DNA of 64,000 nt, taken from NCBI GenBank assembly GCA_963277665.1, contig OY728125.1:1717974889-1718038888 (forward strand), in the 5' to 3' direction. Positions 47,949 to 59,113 of the stretch are shown here, in pieces (position 1 is the stretch's first letter; each line of letters begins with the position of its first letter). Both the position numbers and the translations under genes were made by a program. The notes under the pieces were generated by a model that was not told where the DNA came from, ran no database searches, and saw nothing but the letters and a program-made list of their open reading frames with translations. The DNA comes from Viscum album (Eukaryota; Streptophyta; Magnoliopsida; Santalales; Viscaceae).

Positions 47949-49938
47949 TTAATGAACCATGTTGGATTTTCATCCAACCAAACACCTGGATCGACCAGTG
48001 GCATATCCCAAAGGGCGTTCCAAATCCATACTGTATGGAACCTAGTTCATTAGTATCAAAAATATGTTTTTTGGAATTATTTCACCCATGATAAATAATC
48101 ATAAATATTAATAAAAATAGAATGTCAAACCAATATCAATATCAAAACAAAAAGAGAAACAAAAATTTCAAGTTAAACATTTTACATCATTATCCATACC
48201 AAAATGGGATGGTATCCAACTAGAACAATTCCAGAATCCTCCATGCAATAAAAGATCTATCACCCTCGATCTAGAACCACAACTGCCTACAGGTGAATAA
48301 CACTAATAACCTGACCCCCATCACTACTACATGAAATATTTCCATTAATTTGGTTAAACATAACAATGTCAACATACAAAAAACGATTTATGTATGGTGT
48401 GAACCAAATCCTAGTAGTATTACACCAAAAACAAATATTAAATTCTATTACATTAGAAGAATAATCATCATAGAAGATTGAGGAAGAAACATGGAAACAT
48501 TTTTTTAACAAAATAATTTCCAAAGAATCATTTTAAAAAAACATGCTTTGAAAATTAACAAATTAAAAAAATAAACCATGTTTCTATGGTTTTCATAACA
48601 CCACAAGAGAGAACCAATTTATGGGAATTAGTATATGTACTAGAAGAAATGAGACCCTAGGAACCATGTATATTTGTGAAACATGGTATAGGAACCATAA
48701 CCCATTGAATCCACATGTTCAAGAAAGTAGTGGGGAAAACATCCCATGTTCTAGTGGTCTATAGTAATCTATTTTTATTTAGTAATATGGCATAAATCAT
48801 GCTAAAATAAACTAGTCCATTTCACCGCTTATCAAACTATCATACTAGTTTTAGTCTGCCTACCTAGTTACATTGGATTCCCTATATAATTGACTTCTTT
48901 TCTCATGTTACATGTATTACCACTTTCAAAGAAACACATCATGAATCATTTAAAGACATGGAAAGCAATTATTTTTGAAAGTAAACCCCCTCTCCAATTC
49001 ACATGAGACCGAAATTCATTTTATAACAGGGTTCGCACCACTTTTACAATTTATAAACACATTTATGAATCAAAAAATGGAATCAAACATTAAAAAACAC
49101 ATTTAATTTGGATAAACATCTTACAAATCATACACATCTCAAATCAGTTTAAAAAAACCCTTCTCACCTTTCACATAAACAATACAACACATTCCAAAAG
49201 TGAATAAAGCACAAAAAATCATCTAATAATAATAAAACATGAGACCGCCCAACTCAATCTTGTAATTTTTTTTAATGTAATGGTAATGTAAAAATGAGCC
49301 TCAATGGAACCATATAATGGATTAATTGAACCATTAACATCAATATTTTACATGAAAAATAAATATCAAACACCTATAAGGACAACGATTCCATTGTAGA
49401 AAGTTAAACCCTAGAAAGGGGGGAGAAATCAAGAAAATAGATACTTAATGAATGATTCTTTATGTTACAAGGAAAGATCCAACAAAAAATATTATTTCAA
49501 TGGGGAAAGAGGGGGAGAAATAAGTTTTTAGGGCTAAAAATCCATTATTGCTTGAATTAGGTCTACTGCCTGGTTGAAAGTGGCGGAGGGTAGAAAAGAA
49601 AATTTCTAATTTTAATGACTTGGACATGCCTCATGGATTACCCACATGGTTTACCAAATCATGTGAAAACTGTATGACCTCCATTTTCCAAGAGAAGAAT
49701 AGCCGCATAGTTTTCTATGAGAGGGAGTATGCATGTATGGAATTGAAGGTTCCATTATCCCAGTCTTACAGTTTCTCCAAGGATGGTGCACGGTTTCCCC
49801 TAATCGTGTTCCAACCATCCACCACCTACTATCGATTCAAAAAAACTCCATTTTTCTCCAAATACAATCAACACCATAAAGCAGTAAAACCAATACCATA
49901 AAAAACGGAATGCCTCAATATAAAATCATGGATATGAG
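47949..49938 (-). repeat. 3' LTR of element D (diverged)
   Basis: Matches 54,902-56,640 in ordered blocks, such as GAGGAAGAAACATGGAA at 48,479-48,495 against AGGAAGAAATATGGAAT near 55,449, GTACTAGAAG near 48,637 against 55,606, and GACATGCCTCA near 49,623 against GACATGCTTCA near 56,311. The right edge is set by the integrase tail and a purine-rich stretch on the minus strand (AAAGTGAGGATAA). Confidence 0.75.
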
Positions 49939-49984
49939 AATTATCCTCACTTTGAAAACAGTTATAATCATGAATGTAATTCCA

Positions 49985-51250
49985 TAATTGTATTAGAAAA
50001 TAAGAATGAGTACTGATATTTTACAAAATACTTCTACTCCCAAGTCTCATGATCATCATTAATATGTTTCCAAAAAACATGTATCATTGATTTGGACTTC
50101 CCATGATGCACTTCCTCTTGAGAATCCACAATCTGTATTGTCCACTTAGAAATATAAAAATTAGATTCCAACTCAAACACTTCCGAATTAAATATATGAT
50201 ACAGATCTATATTAATCTTATTTAACAAAGAGACAAGGAAGACATCATGAATTTATTTTAATTGAGAAGTCAATGATTACCACTATTCCCCCATAAAAAC
50301 AATATAAATAATATAAAAAGGTGCAACATACCATGATATTATATTCCCTTAGTTACCAATATGATGGTGACCTAAGCAAGTGGAATCTTTATGAACAATC
50401 AAATAACCTACTATGAATTCAAAATATTGGTTCCCTTGGTCTGTATAAAAAATATGGAATCTCTATGTCATCAACAGATGTATTTTGATCAAAATCAATT
50501 TATCTATCATTTCTTATACAATACCTGGTCACAAAAATTAGGTCATACCCACCACTGTGAAAAATAATGGTGATAGACCTGGAAAAATGTAGAGAGGCCC
50601 AAAGGGATCCATTAAGATCGAACATTGGTAGCTATTATTATAAAAAAATCCATGAATCCTAAGATTCTATGCAATGAGCCTCCTAAATACTAAAATCATT
50701 CCTATATCCTGAATTCCATGATATAATTCACCCTCATTATATGATCACCCATTTTAGGATGCTATGTTCTTATTAACATGACCTGTTACATCATAGATTT
50801 ATAAAGGCCTCCCAAAAAATTGCAAGGTGAAATTAGGGTCCATGTATAGAAAGGTAGATTTTGTCAAACAATGGATCCTTACAATATTATGGAAATAAAA
50901 ATGACACAAATCATCCATATAAGTTGATTCTTTTATTGTAACTAAATAGTATTATTTGGCCAAATGATCAATCACTTACCATATAGAAATATTTACCATG
51001 GTTTTTTGAGGTAATAAAATGATGAAGTCCATGGTGACCTCATCCCAATTACTGGTAGGAATGGGAAAAGAAAGAAGAAACATAGAGGGTTTTTGGTTTT
51101 CTTCATTGACCCCTTTATATATAGAAAACTAAGAAACATAAGTTTGCTATGTCATGTTTTATACCTGGTATCCAGAACTAATGATTCACATCATAAAACA
51201 TATTGGCGATACAAGGTTGAATAACCCACTATAACAGGTGGATATCCTGA
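49985..51250 (-). pseudogene. Integrase of element D with chromodomain-like tail (decayed)
   Basis: Minus strand. The Asp of MDF in the core is kept (51,027-51,029, within EVTMDFIILLPQ). It is followed by VIDHLAK near 50,975, then YMDDLCHFYFHNIVRIHCL at about 50,915-50,860, matching --KLA-LYI--IVRLHG-P, and LYMDPNFTL, matching the SDRDPRFTS block with the second catalytic Asp. The tail at 50,228-50,034 reads ISKWTIQIVDSQEEVHHG then SMIHVFWKHINDDHETWE, matching VQILDR-E-VLR-K-IPLVKVLW--H--EEATWE, then a stop and VKYQYSFLF (family -KYPHLF). The tail alone is open for 64 codons. Catalytic Glu could not be placed. Confidence 0.8.
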
Positions 51251-51399
51251 ATCACCACCATCCTCTATGAAGAATACTACATTAATTGACCATATAATCA
51301 CGTAACTCCCTTTGAAGACAATTTCCATTAACTAGGCACCTCCCCACAATTTATAAACTATATAGAACATTGATACAAATTGTTACCCTGCTACTATTT

Positions 51400-52000
51400 C
51401 TGAATCACATTAGAAGAGAAGTTTTTAGGTGAAAATTGTACCTAAATGAACCCATAAAATATTTTTTGGCTTCTAGATTAATCTTAAAAAATGATGATCA
51501 TAGTCCACTCATCACTCGACTCTTTCAAATATTTCACAGTTACTTTTCTTCTCAAATAATTTTCTACCACACTACATTTTCATTGGGTATAAAAGATATT
51601 AAAATCAAACCCCTAGAGGTATTCATAACTATTACAATGCTTCAAATTTATATCTTTTTTGGATAATTTATATTGCAAACTCTTGTGATCTCTATAAATC
51701 AAAAAATTCTCCCAAAAAAGATAATGATTCAATGTCTCCAAAGCATGCATCACTTCTGATAATTATAGGTCATGAATTGGGTAATTATTTTCATGTGGTT
51801 GAAGTTGTAATGAACGATATTACACAACATTCTCATCGTACATTATCTCAAACACATGAAACATTTATAAAAAGTAAAAATAGACCACATATCACTTTCC
51901 AGATATTAGAAAAATCAAAACTATGGTGGTGTTAAATCACCAATTAAGATCCTCAAAAGTATCTTGAAGCTCAAACTCCATTGAATCATTGCCCCCTTCA
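51400..52000 (-). pseudogene. RNase H of element D (decayed)
   Basis: Minus strand. About 51,830-51,770 reads PHENNYPIHDL, matching PHE-NYPTHDLEL. About 51,740-51,665 reads HALETLNHYLFWENFLIYRD then HKSLQYKLSKK, matching [30 protein letters not shown]. This is among the clearest fossil domains in the window. Plus-strand open stretches at 51,436-51,666 and 51,732-51,935 lie opposite it and are shadows. Confidence 0.82.
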
Positions 52001-52900
52001 AGGTAAGAATAGTTATGGGTGAATTGAGTCAAGAGTAGTCTCTAATGACCAGCATGTAATAACCCTATAGGCCCTGAAATCCTATGACCTCAAAAACCTA
52101 TTTGGATTCTCCAATGACATCACCACACTGATATTATCAGGATCCACTGAATCTCATTATTATGAAATCAAATGACAAAGAAACTTCTCCTCCCTAATCC
52201 ATAAGGTGAACATGTAATATTTCTCATATATATTATGATCATGAAGAGTGCCAAAAAATCATCAATCCCATCTCATACACCTCTAAGGTCCCCAAATATA
52301 ACATGATGTATTCTTAAAAACGCATGACAGAGGTCTCAATATAACCATGTCACACCTATTTCATAAGTTCTATGAAGATTCATGGATCATTGGTCAACCT
52401 TAATGCCATTATCTAATCCCCAAAATGGTCACACCTGCTTTGGAAAGCTTTTTTTAGAATTCCCACCTTTATAACTATTACTTTGTGATACTAGGAATGA
52501 ATTTCAATAGTGGAAAACCACATATCCCCCATAAGTTGTTAAAAATGGTCATCAATATACGAAAAATAATAATTTTTCTTAATTGTTACAAAATTATAGA
52601 GATCCATCATCTATATTGAAAAAAAAATACCCATGCGGCCAAAGGTGAAAGGCTCGGGTGAATGAATCTTTTGGATTCAAAATCATCTTGTTTTCCCTTT
52701 AATACCTTCAATATGATTGGTGTCGTACAACATGAAAAAATATATATCAATTGTGTTTCTAGTGACAAATAAATTGTGAACTCCATAACCCACTCTAGAA
52801 GAAAATAAAAAAATATTTTATGGAAATACTTCTAGAAACTCATCCACCATAGGAAGTTATCCACCCCCAGAAATATAATAATTTTACACCAACATGAGTG
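52000..52900 (-). pseudogene. Reverse transcriptase of element D (decayed)
   Basis: Minus strand, upstream of RNase H. Blocks recognised, reading leftward, are IMALRLTNDP near 52,420 (family VMPFGLTNAP), IFIELMK (FMDLMNR), HNIYEKYYMFTLW near 52,220 (H-LYAKFSKCEFW), DPDNI and LENPNRF near 52,130 (DP-KI-AV--W--P-), and TLKGAMIQW near 51,985 (LTRKG-KF-W). The catalytic FIDDIL box is not preserved; only scattered Asp codons remain near 52,280. Confidence 0.72.
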
Positions 52901-53249
52901 ATCAGATATAAAAAAGAAATACTACCCTAATCAAAAAGTAGAGTTTTATCCCAGCCCGAATAATAATCCTATTCCCCCTAATAACATGTGTACTTTACTC
53001 AGTTTACTAGAAACTCACTCACCAATGATAACATTCAATGTATCCATCAAATCACACAATATAATCCTTACTAACTATTACATCAAAGAGTTCCATCTGA
53101 AAAAGAATAAAATCCCATTATCTCTTGAACACATACATAATAATAATGTAATACAAACACATAAAACCCTTACCTTTCCTTTTTTACACTATGGTGTCCC
53201 AAACTCCACCCCATATAAATTAATCTTGATTGAAAATATAAATTAATCA

Positions 53250-54885
53250 ACAAGATAGGAGGATAGAAATGTATGAGAGGCTCCCATATCAAATAATGTA
53301 ATAACTATGGACAATGAAATATGAGTGGTATCATGATCAGTCACAGGACCTACAACAGATTTTTTTTGTTCCTGATCCCATGAATAAAGATTCTTTGTCT
53401 ATTCCTATGCCTAGGAATGACCACTTTTGTATGACTCTTCCTTGGAATGACTCTTCCCATAAGTGCATCTAACCTTGACACAACAACCACCCAACATGGA
53501 ACTTGATATTCTTTATTGATATTACTAAGATTATATCCTTCTAGAGGATATAAAATCATCTCAACTATTATATTGACTCACCACCATCATGAAAAACTGA
53601 ATTTTTCCCAAAACATCCACACTGATGGAAAGGTCTAGTTTGGAAAATACAAGATGCCCATATTTTTCCTTCCATACCACACTGATGGCCCAAAACTGAC
53701 CCAACACCAGAATCTATGGATGAATACTTTTAGAAAGGGTGGCTTGAAAACCTCCTCCCTTCTTATCATAATCATCTGGCTTCATATCATTCCTAGATGA
53801 TCTACCACCCCTGTGGACCACTACTAAAACTACTCAGAAAACATAGACATTCCACTATGACCAATCTACAACATAAATCATGGTCAACCACCTACGAATA
53901 AGTGGAAAACAAAAAAAAGACTTCATATCAGATATACAGTCATAATACTATTTAAAAAAATTTGGCCTTCAAATAGTCATTTGAAACTAAAAGGGGTTTG
54001 AATCAATGAACCCAACAAAGTTGTTAGAAAACTCCATCATAGTCTAACCCACCTGGTGAAGGTCCAGGAAAATCTAGGTCATGGAAATGGCCATGTTCAT
54101 GGGGAAATAATGCCCGATGAAGATGACATTGAAATTAATCCAACTAATTTTTGTATTCTTTCCACCTAGAACCACTGAATCCCACATCCTCTGACTAAGA
54201 CCTTACAACAAGAAAAAAGAACACATTACATTGATCTCATTTTGTGTATCAAGAAACATGAACATCCTAAATATTTTCTATAAAAAATCCTCTTCTTATC
54301 TGGGGTTTGTGATGCCACTGATGGATGGAGGATTGCTCATTATGAACTCCTAGGCATTGTCCACTCCAGGATCCCATTCATCCTCCATAACCTGAGAAGT
54401 AAAAGTTCCCACTCCTTTACCCAAATCATGGACAAACAGTACCACGTTTTACATTTGTATCTAATCAATTAAGTAGGTAGAAATTTCTCAATCATATTAC
54501 CTTGGTTTTACAAGAATAATCCTAGGTGAAATTTTTCTATAATAAGAAAATATCACATGGAAAACCCATCAATACCCATTCTGAAAATTTTTTGTAACAA
54601 CAAAAATTTCATCACACATCCATAAACCAAAATTAAACCATAAAAAACCACACCAAGATCATGAAAATCACCCTCACCTAGTTTCTATTCAATGTCTATA
54701 GCATGTTTGTCTCACCTTGATGATAATTAAAACCAAATTTTAACATCCCATGAAGACTGATGATTTTTCACATGGTGTGTGGGCCTGACACCCAACATAA
54801 AACCAAAACCCAATACCTAAAAATCCCTTATATGGTCTTTCCAACCACTCCTAAATATCATATCCCAAATATAGGGGGAAACCAA
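53250..54885 (-). pseudogene. gag region of element D (decayed)
   Basis: Minus strand between the RT fossil and the primer-site remnant. At about 54,080-54,000 FLDLHQVG, a stop, then TMMEFSNNFVGFI match EFL-L-QG-MTV-EY--KF-EL of gag. Near 53,500-53,400 a Cys/His-poor stretch occupies the zinc-knuckle position and could be its remnant, but I cannot align it securely. Protease would fall at about 52,900-53,250 and was not recognised. The plus-strand open stretch at 52,986-53,246 is unremarkable. Confidence 0.55.
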
Positions 54886-54886
54886 T

Positions 54887-54898
54887 GATATGATATCA
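54887..54898 (-). other. Primer-binding-site remnant of element D
   Basis: On the minus strand TGATATCA with neighbouring bases matches the first eight positions of TGGTATCAGAGC at seven places. It lies about three bases beyond the inferred 5' LTR end. Confidence 0.45.
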
Positions 54899-54901
54899 TA
54901 T

Positions 54902-56640
54902 TGTTGTAAACCAATTTGGGGTTCCATCCTACCTGACACCCGACCCGACCCATGGTAGGGCCCGATGTTTTCCCTTTCCCCATGTGCTGGAATGTAGTGT
55001 CGTTGTTTCATAAATACATTTTTGGGAACAATTTAACACATGATAAGAAACACAAAATAATAATCTAAATAGAATATCACATGAAGACCAATATCCATAA
55101 CCATACTAGATACATTAAAATAATGTTTAAAATTAAACTACAATAACTAAAAACCAAAAATAAAAAAATGGGAGTAAATCCAACTATACTAAATACCAAA
55201 AGCCCCTAGGAAACATGTGATCCATTTCCCTCAATCCTCCACCATAACCTCATATAAGATAAGAACACTAAAAACTAGATCCACTATCACCACTGCAGAA
55301 TATCATTCCTTTTACTAGGTCAAAACAAAAAAATTATATATTTACCCAATAGTGTATGCTGTATTTGAGAAAAATTCCACTAGGATTCAATCCAAAATAA
55401 ATATTCCATGCCATAACATTAGATCAAAATAAACTATGCATGTTTTAGGAAGAAATATGGAATCATTTTTTAACAAATATTTTTTTAGTAAAACATTTTC
55501 AATGAACTATGCCGTGAAAATTATCATCAGTGAAAGATGTACTATATGAAAATGGTTTTCAAAACATCATAATAGAGCTCCACATAAATGGAAATCCCTA
55601 TAGGTACTAGAAGTAATTGGACTGTAGGAACCTCATATCTTAGTGAACCATGGGATAGAAACCATAATCCACAACACCCTCATGAATGAACTTGTAAAGG
55701 CAATGCATCCCATGGTGTAATAGTCTCCAACCATTATTTTTGGGTTATTTGTGTGGCATAAATACTACTAGAATAAATTAGGGCTCAACCCGACTGATTC
55801 AACTAGTTTATTAGTCATAGACCACCCACCATTTTAACTATGAATCCACTTGAGCTTAATTTCATTTCTCATGTCACATAGATCACCACATTAAAATACA
55901 CACATCAATATTAATGTAAAAAATAGAAAATTATTATTTTTTGTTGGAAACCGATTTTATAATTCACCTCAACATATCCATATAAATGAAATATATAACC
56001 ATATACATAAACTTTTTACACAAACTCTCATTATTGAACCCTTATTAGGTTATACAATCCAATGAAGAAGGATGACCATAAAAAGAGGGAAGAGAAACCC
56101 TATATGGAATAGAGAATCATGAAAATAGATACATACTCAATGATTCTTGAATATTCAAGGAAATATCAACCCAAAATTGAAGTTAAATGGGGACACGATG
56201 GAGGGGAGGAAGCACCAAGGGCTGAAAACAGAATATATATCGAATTAGGGGTTATTGGGGTTTAAAATTTGGGGTGGTTAGAAAGAATAGGTTATAATTA
56301 TAATTACCTAGACATGCTTCAGGGTTATCCAACATGATATTCCAAACCATTCAGTAACCATGGGGCCTCTACTCTCCAAAAATAAACCCGACACTCTTTT
56401 CTAGTGGATGGTTAATGACATTATGGCTAATAGTCTGTCTAAGATAATTCCACATTTAAGGGTTCAAATTATTTCATAGGATGGAATATGATTTCTCTTA
56501 ACCATGTTCCAACTATAAGGCACTAGCTATTGAGCCCAAAAATTCCAATTTCATGTAGTTAAAACATGGGAAAACCATGGTGTAGACACAAGACCAAGAA
56601 AAAACAAAACAATACCACAAAATAAAATCATGGATGCCGA
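54902..56640 (-). repeat. 5' LTR of element D (diverged)
   Basis: Diverged direct repeat of 47,949-49,938; see that entry for matching blocks. A small CpG cluster (CACCCGACCCGACCC near 54,937-54,951) survives near its minus-strand 3' end. Confidence 0.75.
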
Positions 56641-56984
56641 AAACATAACTCAACGCCACCAAAATCTTTGATTGGTCATCAATAACAAGGTTGTGCAATC
56701 ACCCTTTCAACCCATCAATGTCACCAGCCACTACATATTCCAACCTCTGTGTTACTATGAAAAACCAATAAATCATGATTTTATGACCATTTATTGTTCA
56801 TAAAATTGTATCCAATTATTATTTTATCCTTGAATCAAAAGAAAATATTATTAGAAAGTATAACAATAACCTTCTATGCTAACAATAAATCATGGTCAAA
56901 AAACATGTGTATGGGTAAGGCCCAACTCCCAACTATGGGGGAAATATTAGAGTGCACATAGCGTTTTCTAGCTAGTCAATTTCC

Positions 56985-58115
56985 TTGAATTAGACTTTTA
57001 AAAATATTAATAGATTACAATTCAATAGAAACTCAGGTTTATTCTATTTCCCGCAATGGGATTGGGGGTACAACCTATGACTACCAATATAAAATAATAT
57101 TTTGTGATAATTATTTATGTCACAACATTCTCTATAAATATAATTCCACAATATCATTAATTTAAAATTATATATTTTAACTCCATGTTATGGGAATGGT
57201 AATTCTACTAATTATCCTCTAATTGACTAGTGTTATAATAAATAACCATGTCAAAAAATATAATAACAGATATGAGGCCCACCATTGATGCATCACTGTA
57301 AATCACATATTCTTTCCCACTATAGAATAGTTTGATCATTAGTTCCCGAACCAAACTTCTCTTTAGATCTGAGAAATATTATTAACGTACATCATTATAT
57401 ATGGATATAACTCCTTTACAAGTTAACATGTTGAATGGATTTCATAGTCATCCGGAATTTAAAAAAACATCATAGATAATATAGATTCAATCCATGAAAA
57501 CTACTAATCCCATTCATATTGTTTGGTATAGGATAATTTTTTGTAACTTATTTGTCGGGCGGATCAACCAATGTACCCACATATGATATTATATAACTAA
57601 TAATGCAACATTTTTTACCGAAAATGTATACTTAATAAAATTTCCAAATAACATATCCTTTCTTTGGGTGTTATATACAATCCTCATGTGATCATCATGA
57701 AATTCCTCTTTGTTTGAGTATATAATACTGATTTCTATAACTAATACCCCAAAATTTTCAATTTAACAACTACTTACCTAATAAAATAATATATAAAGAT
57801 AGTGGGAGAATTAGTAACACAAAATTGAATTATAATAAATTCATAGTGCGCATACCTCATACGAAGGTTTTTATTGGGCATGTGTTATGATTTGAACCTC
57901 AATTCATATTATCCTCAAAAAATTATACTAATTGAGAAGTATTTAGGCCCCCACAGTTGATCAATAAATCATAAATATGGTTCCTATGATAGATATGATT
58001 GATCATTATCTTATTAAGATCACAAAAATAAATGTATTTTCTTGTTGTTTCACATTTACTATTAACCAAAATAATATGTCCCCCCTACGGTGATGCACAT
58101 TTCCAAATGAATTAT
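56985..58115 (-). pseudogene. Reverse transcriptase and RNase H of element F (decayed)
   Basis: Minus strand, read leftward from 58,110. YIYFCDLNKIMINHIYHRNH then IYDLLINCGG matches [29 protein letters not shown]. Next come RTMNF and FCVTNSPTIF (HYEF..PFGLTNAPATF), YSNKEEFHDDHMRIVYNTQ with KDMLFGNFIKYTFSVKNVAL (YS---EEH--HLR-VL--LRE--LYAKFSKCEFW---VAFLGH), SGKEYVIYSDASMVGLISV (SGKDFVVYSDAS--GLGCV), LWNYIYREC and YHKILFY ([11 protein letters not shown]...DHKSLKY). Near 57,000 K-S-N...K-L-T-S-stop-K matches GKANVVADALSRK. The LTR of element D lies immediately to the left. Confidence 0.82.
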
Positions 58116-58639
58116 GTAACATTATTTTCTATGAGTTACTTCTTTAGTTATTACAAGTCAGTCAAACATATTTTATCTAGATACATTGAAATAGGTGTGG
58201 AACGAAGTATGATTTATATAAAAAAATCAACATCACGACAAATAGTAAGATAAGGAAACTCATCTGTAATGAAATCAACATACTCATAGACAATTGGTTT
58301 ATATTTTATGTTTCGTTTGTTACTAACCATAAGAGATAAATATTTCATTAATATGAAACAAAAATCATACAATGGAAGTAATTTAATGTGGATTTTCATA
58401 ATTATACTCTCAAAATTAGAGGATAATTGGTTGATTTATATAAAAAAATATCACATATCATGATCAATTATTTGTGTGGGATATATATATAATGGCATAT
58501 TATCCTTGTAAAAACTAAAATTTAATTAAATTATAGGGATAATAACAAGATTTTTTGGGTTCACCATTATATAAATATTAATTATAAATGAATCTAAAAT
58601 ATCATATGTGATCATCATACCATTTTCTTTTTTTCTTTA

Positions 58640-58915
58640 CTAATTAAAATCTACTAATTGAGGTGGCAATGTGATAACCATTCCAAAAAAATTATATGTA
58701 AAATATTTTGGGGACATATAATAAAATAATAAATTATATATTATGTAGTGTATGGTATGTGTAACTATCACTTCATCATTATCACACCCCACATAGAGAA
58801 TAGTGATCAAATGATATTCTAATTTATATCTCGTCCCAAGATGTTGTTGAAATAAATAATCATTATTAACCCTAATATTTGAACAACAGTTAGAATAATT
58901 ATCATACATATTTCA
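58640..58915 (-). pseudogene. Aspartic-protease region of element F (decayed)
   Basis: Minus strand, open for 89 codons and preceded by PPTLHCFK, which resembles the ISLHAL motif upstream of the protease in one group of plant Ty3/gypsy elements. NNDYLFQQHLGTRYKLEY resembles STHNFLD--LAKKLGCKLE, the region of the catalytic motif, and GCDNDEVIVTHTI resembles VADGN-V-S---C. The catalytic Asp-Ser-Gly is lost. This protease type differs from the DTG-SHSF type of element A. Confidence 0.6.
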
Positions 58916-58994
58916 TTTGAAACAATGGAGTGTGGGTGGTGAATTATATTGATCATTCTCTATATATGCATTAACAAATATATTTTTCAATAAA

Positions 58995-59113
58995 TTAATC
59001 ATTTTATTTCTTGATGATATTTTTATAATAATATTAAAGAATTTACTTATACACTTATGAGTATTTCCTTCATATCTATTTCCACACATAACCCATAAAT
59101 CAAGACTACTCAT
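58995..59113 (-). pseudogene. Zinc-knuckle remnant of element F gag
   Basis: Minus strand LWVMCGNRYEGNTHKCISKF resembles LC--CDEKY-PGHKCK-K, a gag knuckle variant found in some plant Ty3/gypsy groups; the first Cys is Trp here. It lies about 0.1 kb upstream of the protease region, as expected. The rest of gag would lie to the right but was not recognised. Confidence 0.55.

Larger units (their letters stand above)
47949..56640 (-). mobile_element. Decayed full-length Ty3/gypsy retrotransposon (element D)
   Basis: Two diverged direct repeats (about 47,949-49,938 and 54,902-56,640) frame a minus-strand gag-RT-RNase H-integrase series. Moving leftward on the minus strand the order is 5' LTR, primer-site remnant, gag, RT, RNase H, integrase with chromodomain-like tail, 3' LTR, the Ty3/gypsy order. 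Stops and frame changes are everywhere, and CpG is nearly absent. LTR ends are good to tens of bases and no target duplication could be fixed. By eye the LTRs are far more diverged than those of A and E. Confidence 0.8.

Noticed and set aside
51436..51935. Plus-strand open stretches that might be small genes
   Set aside because: They lie opposite the clearly recognisable minus-strand RNase H of element D and have no motif of their own.
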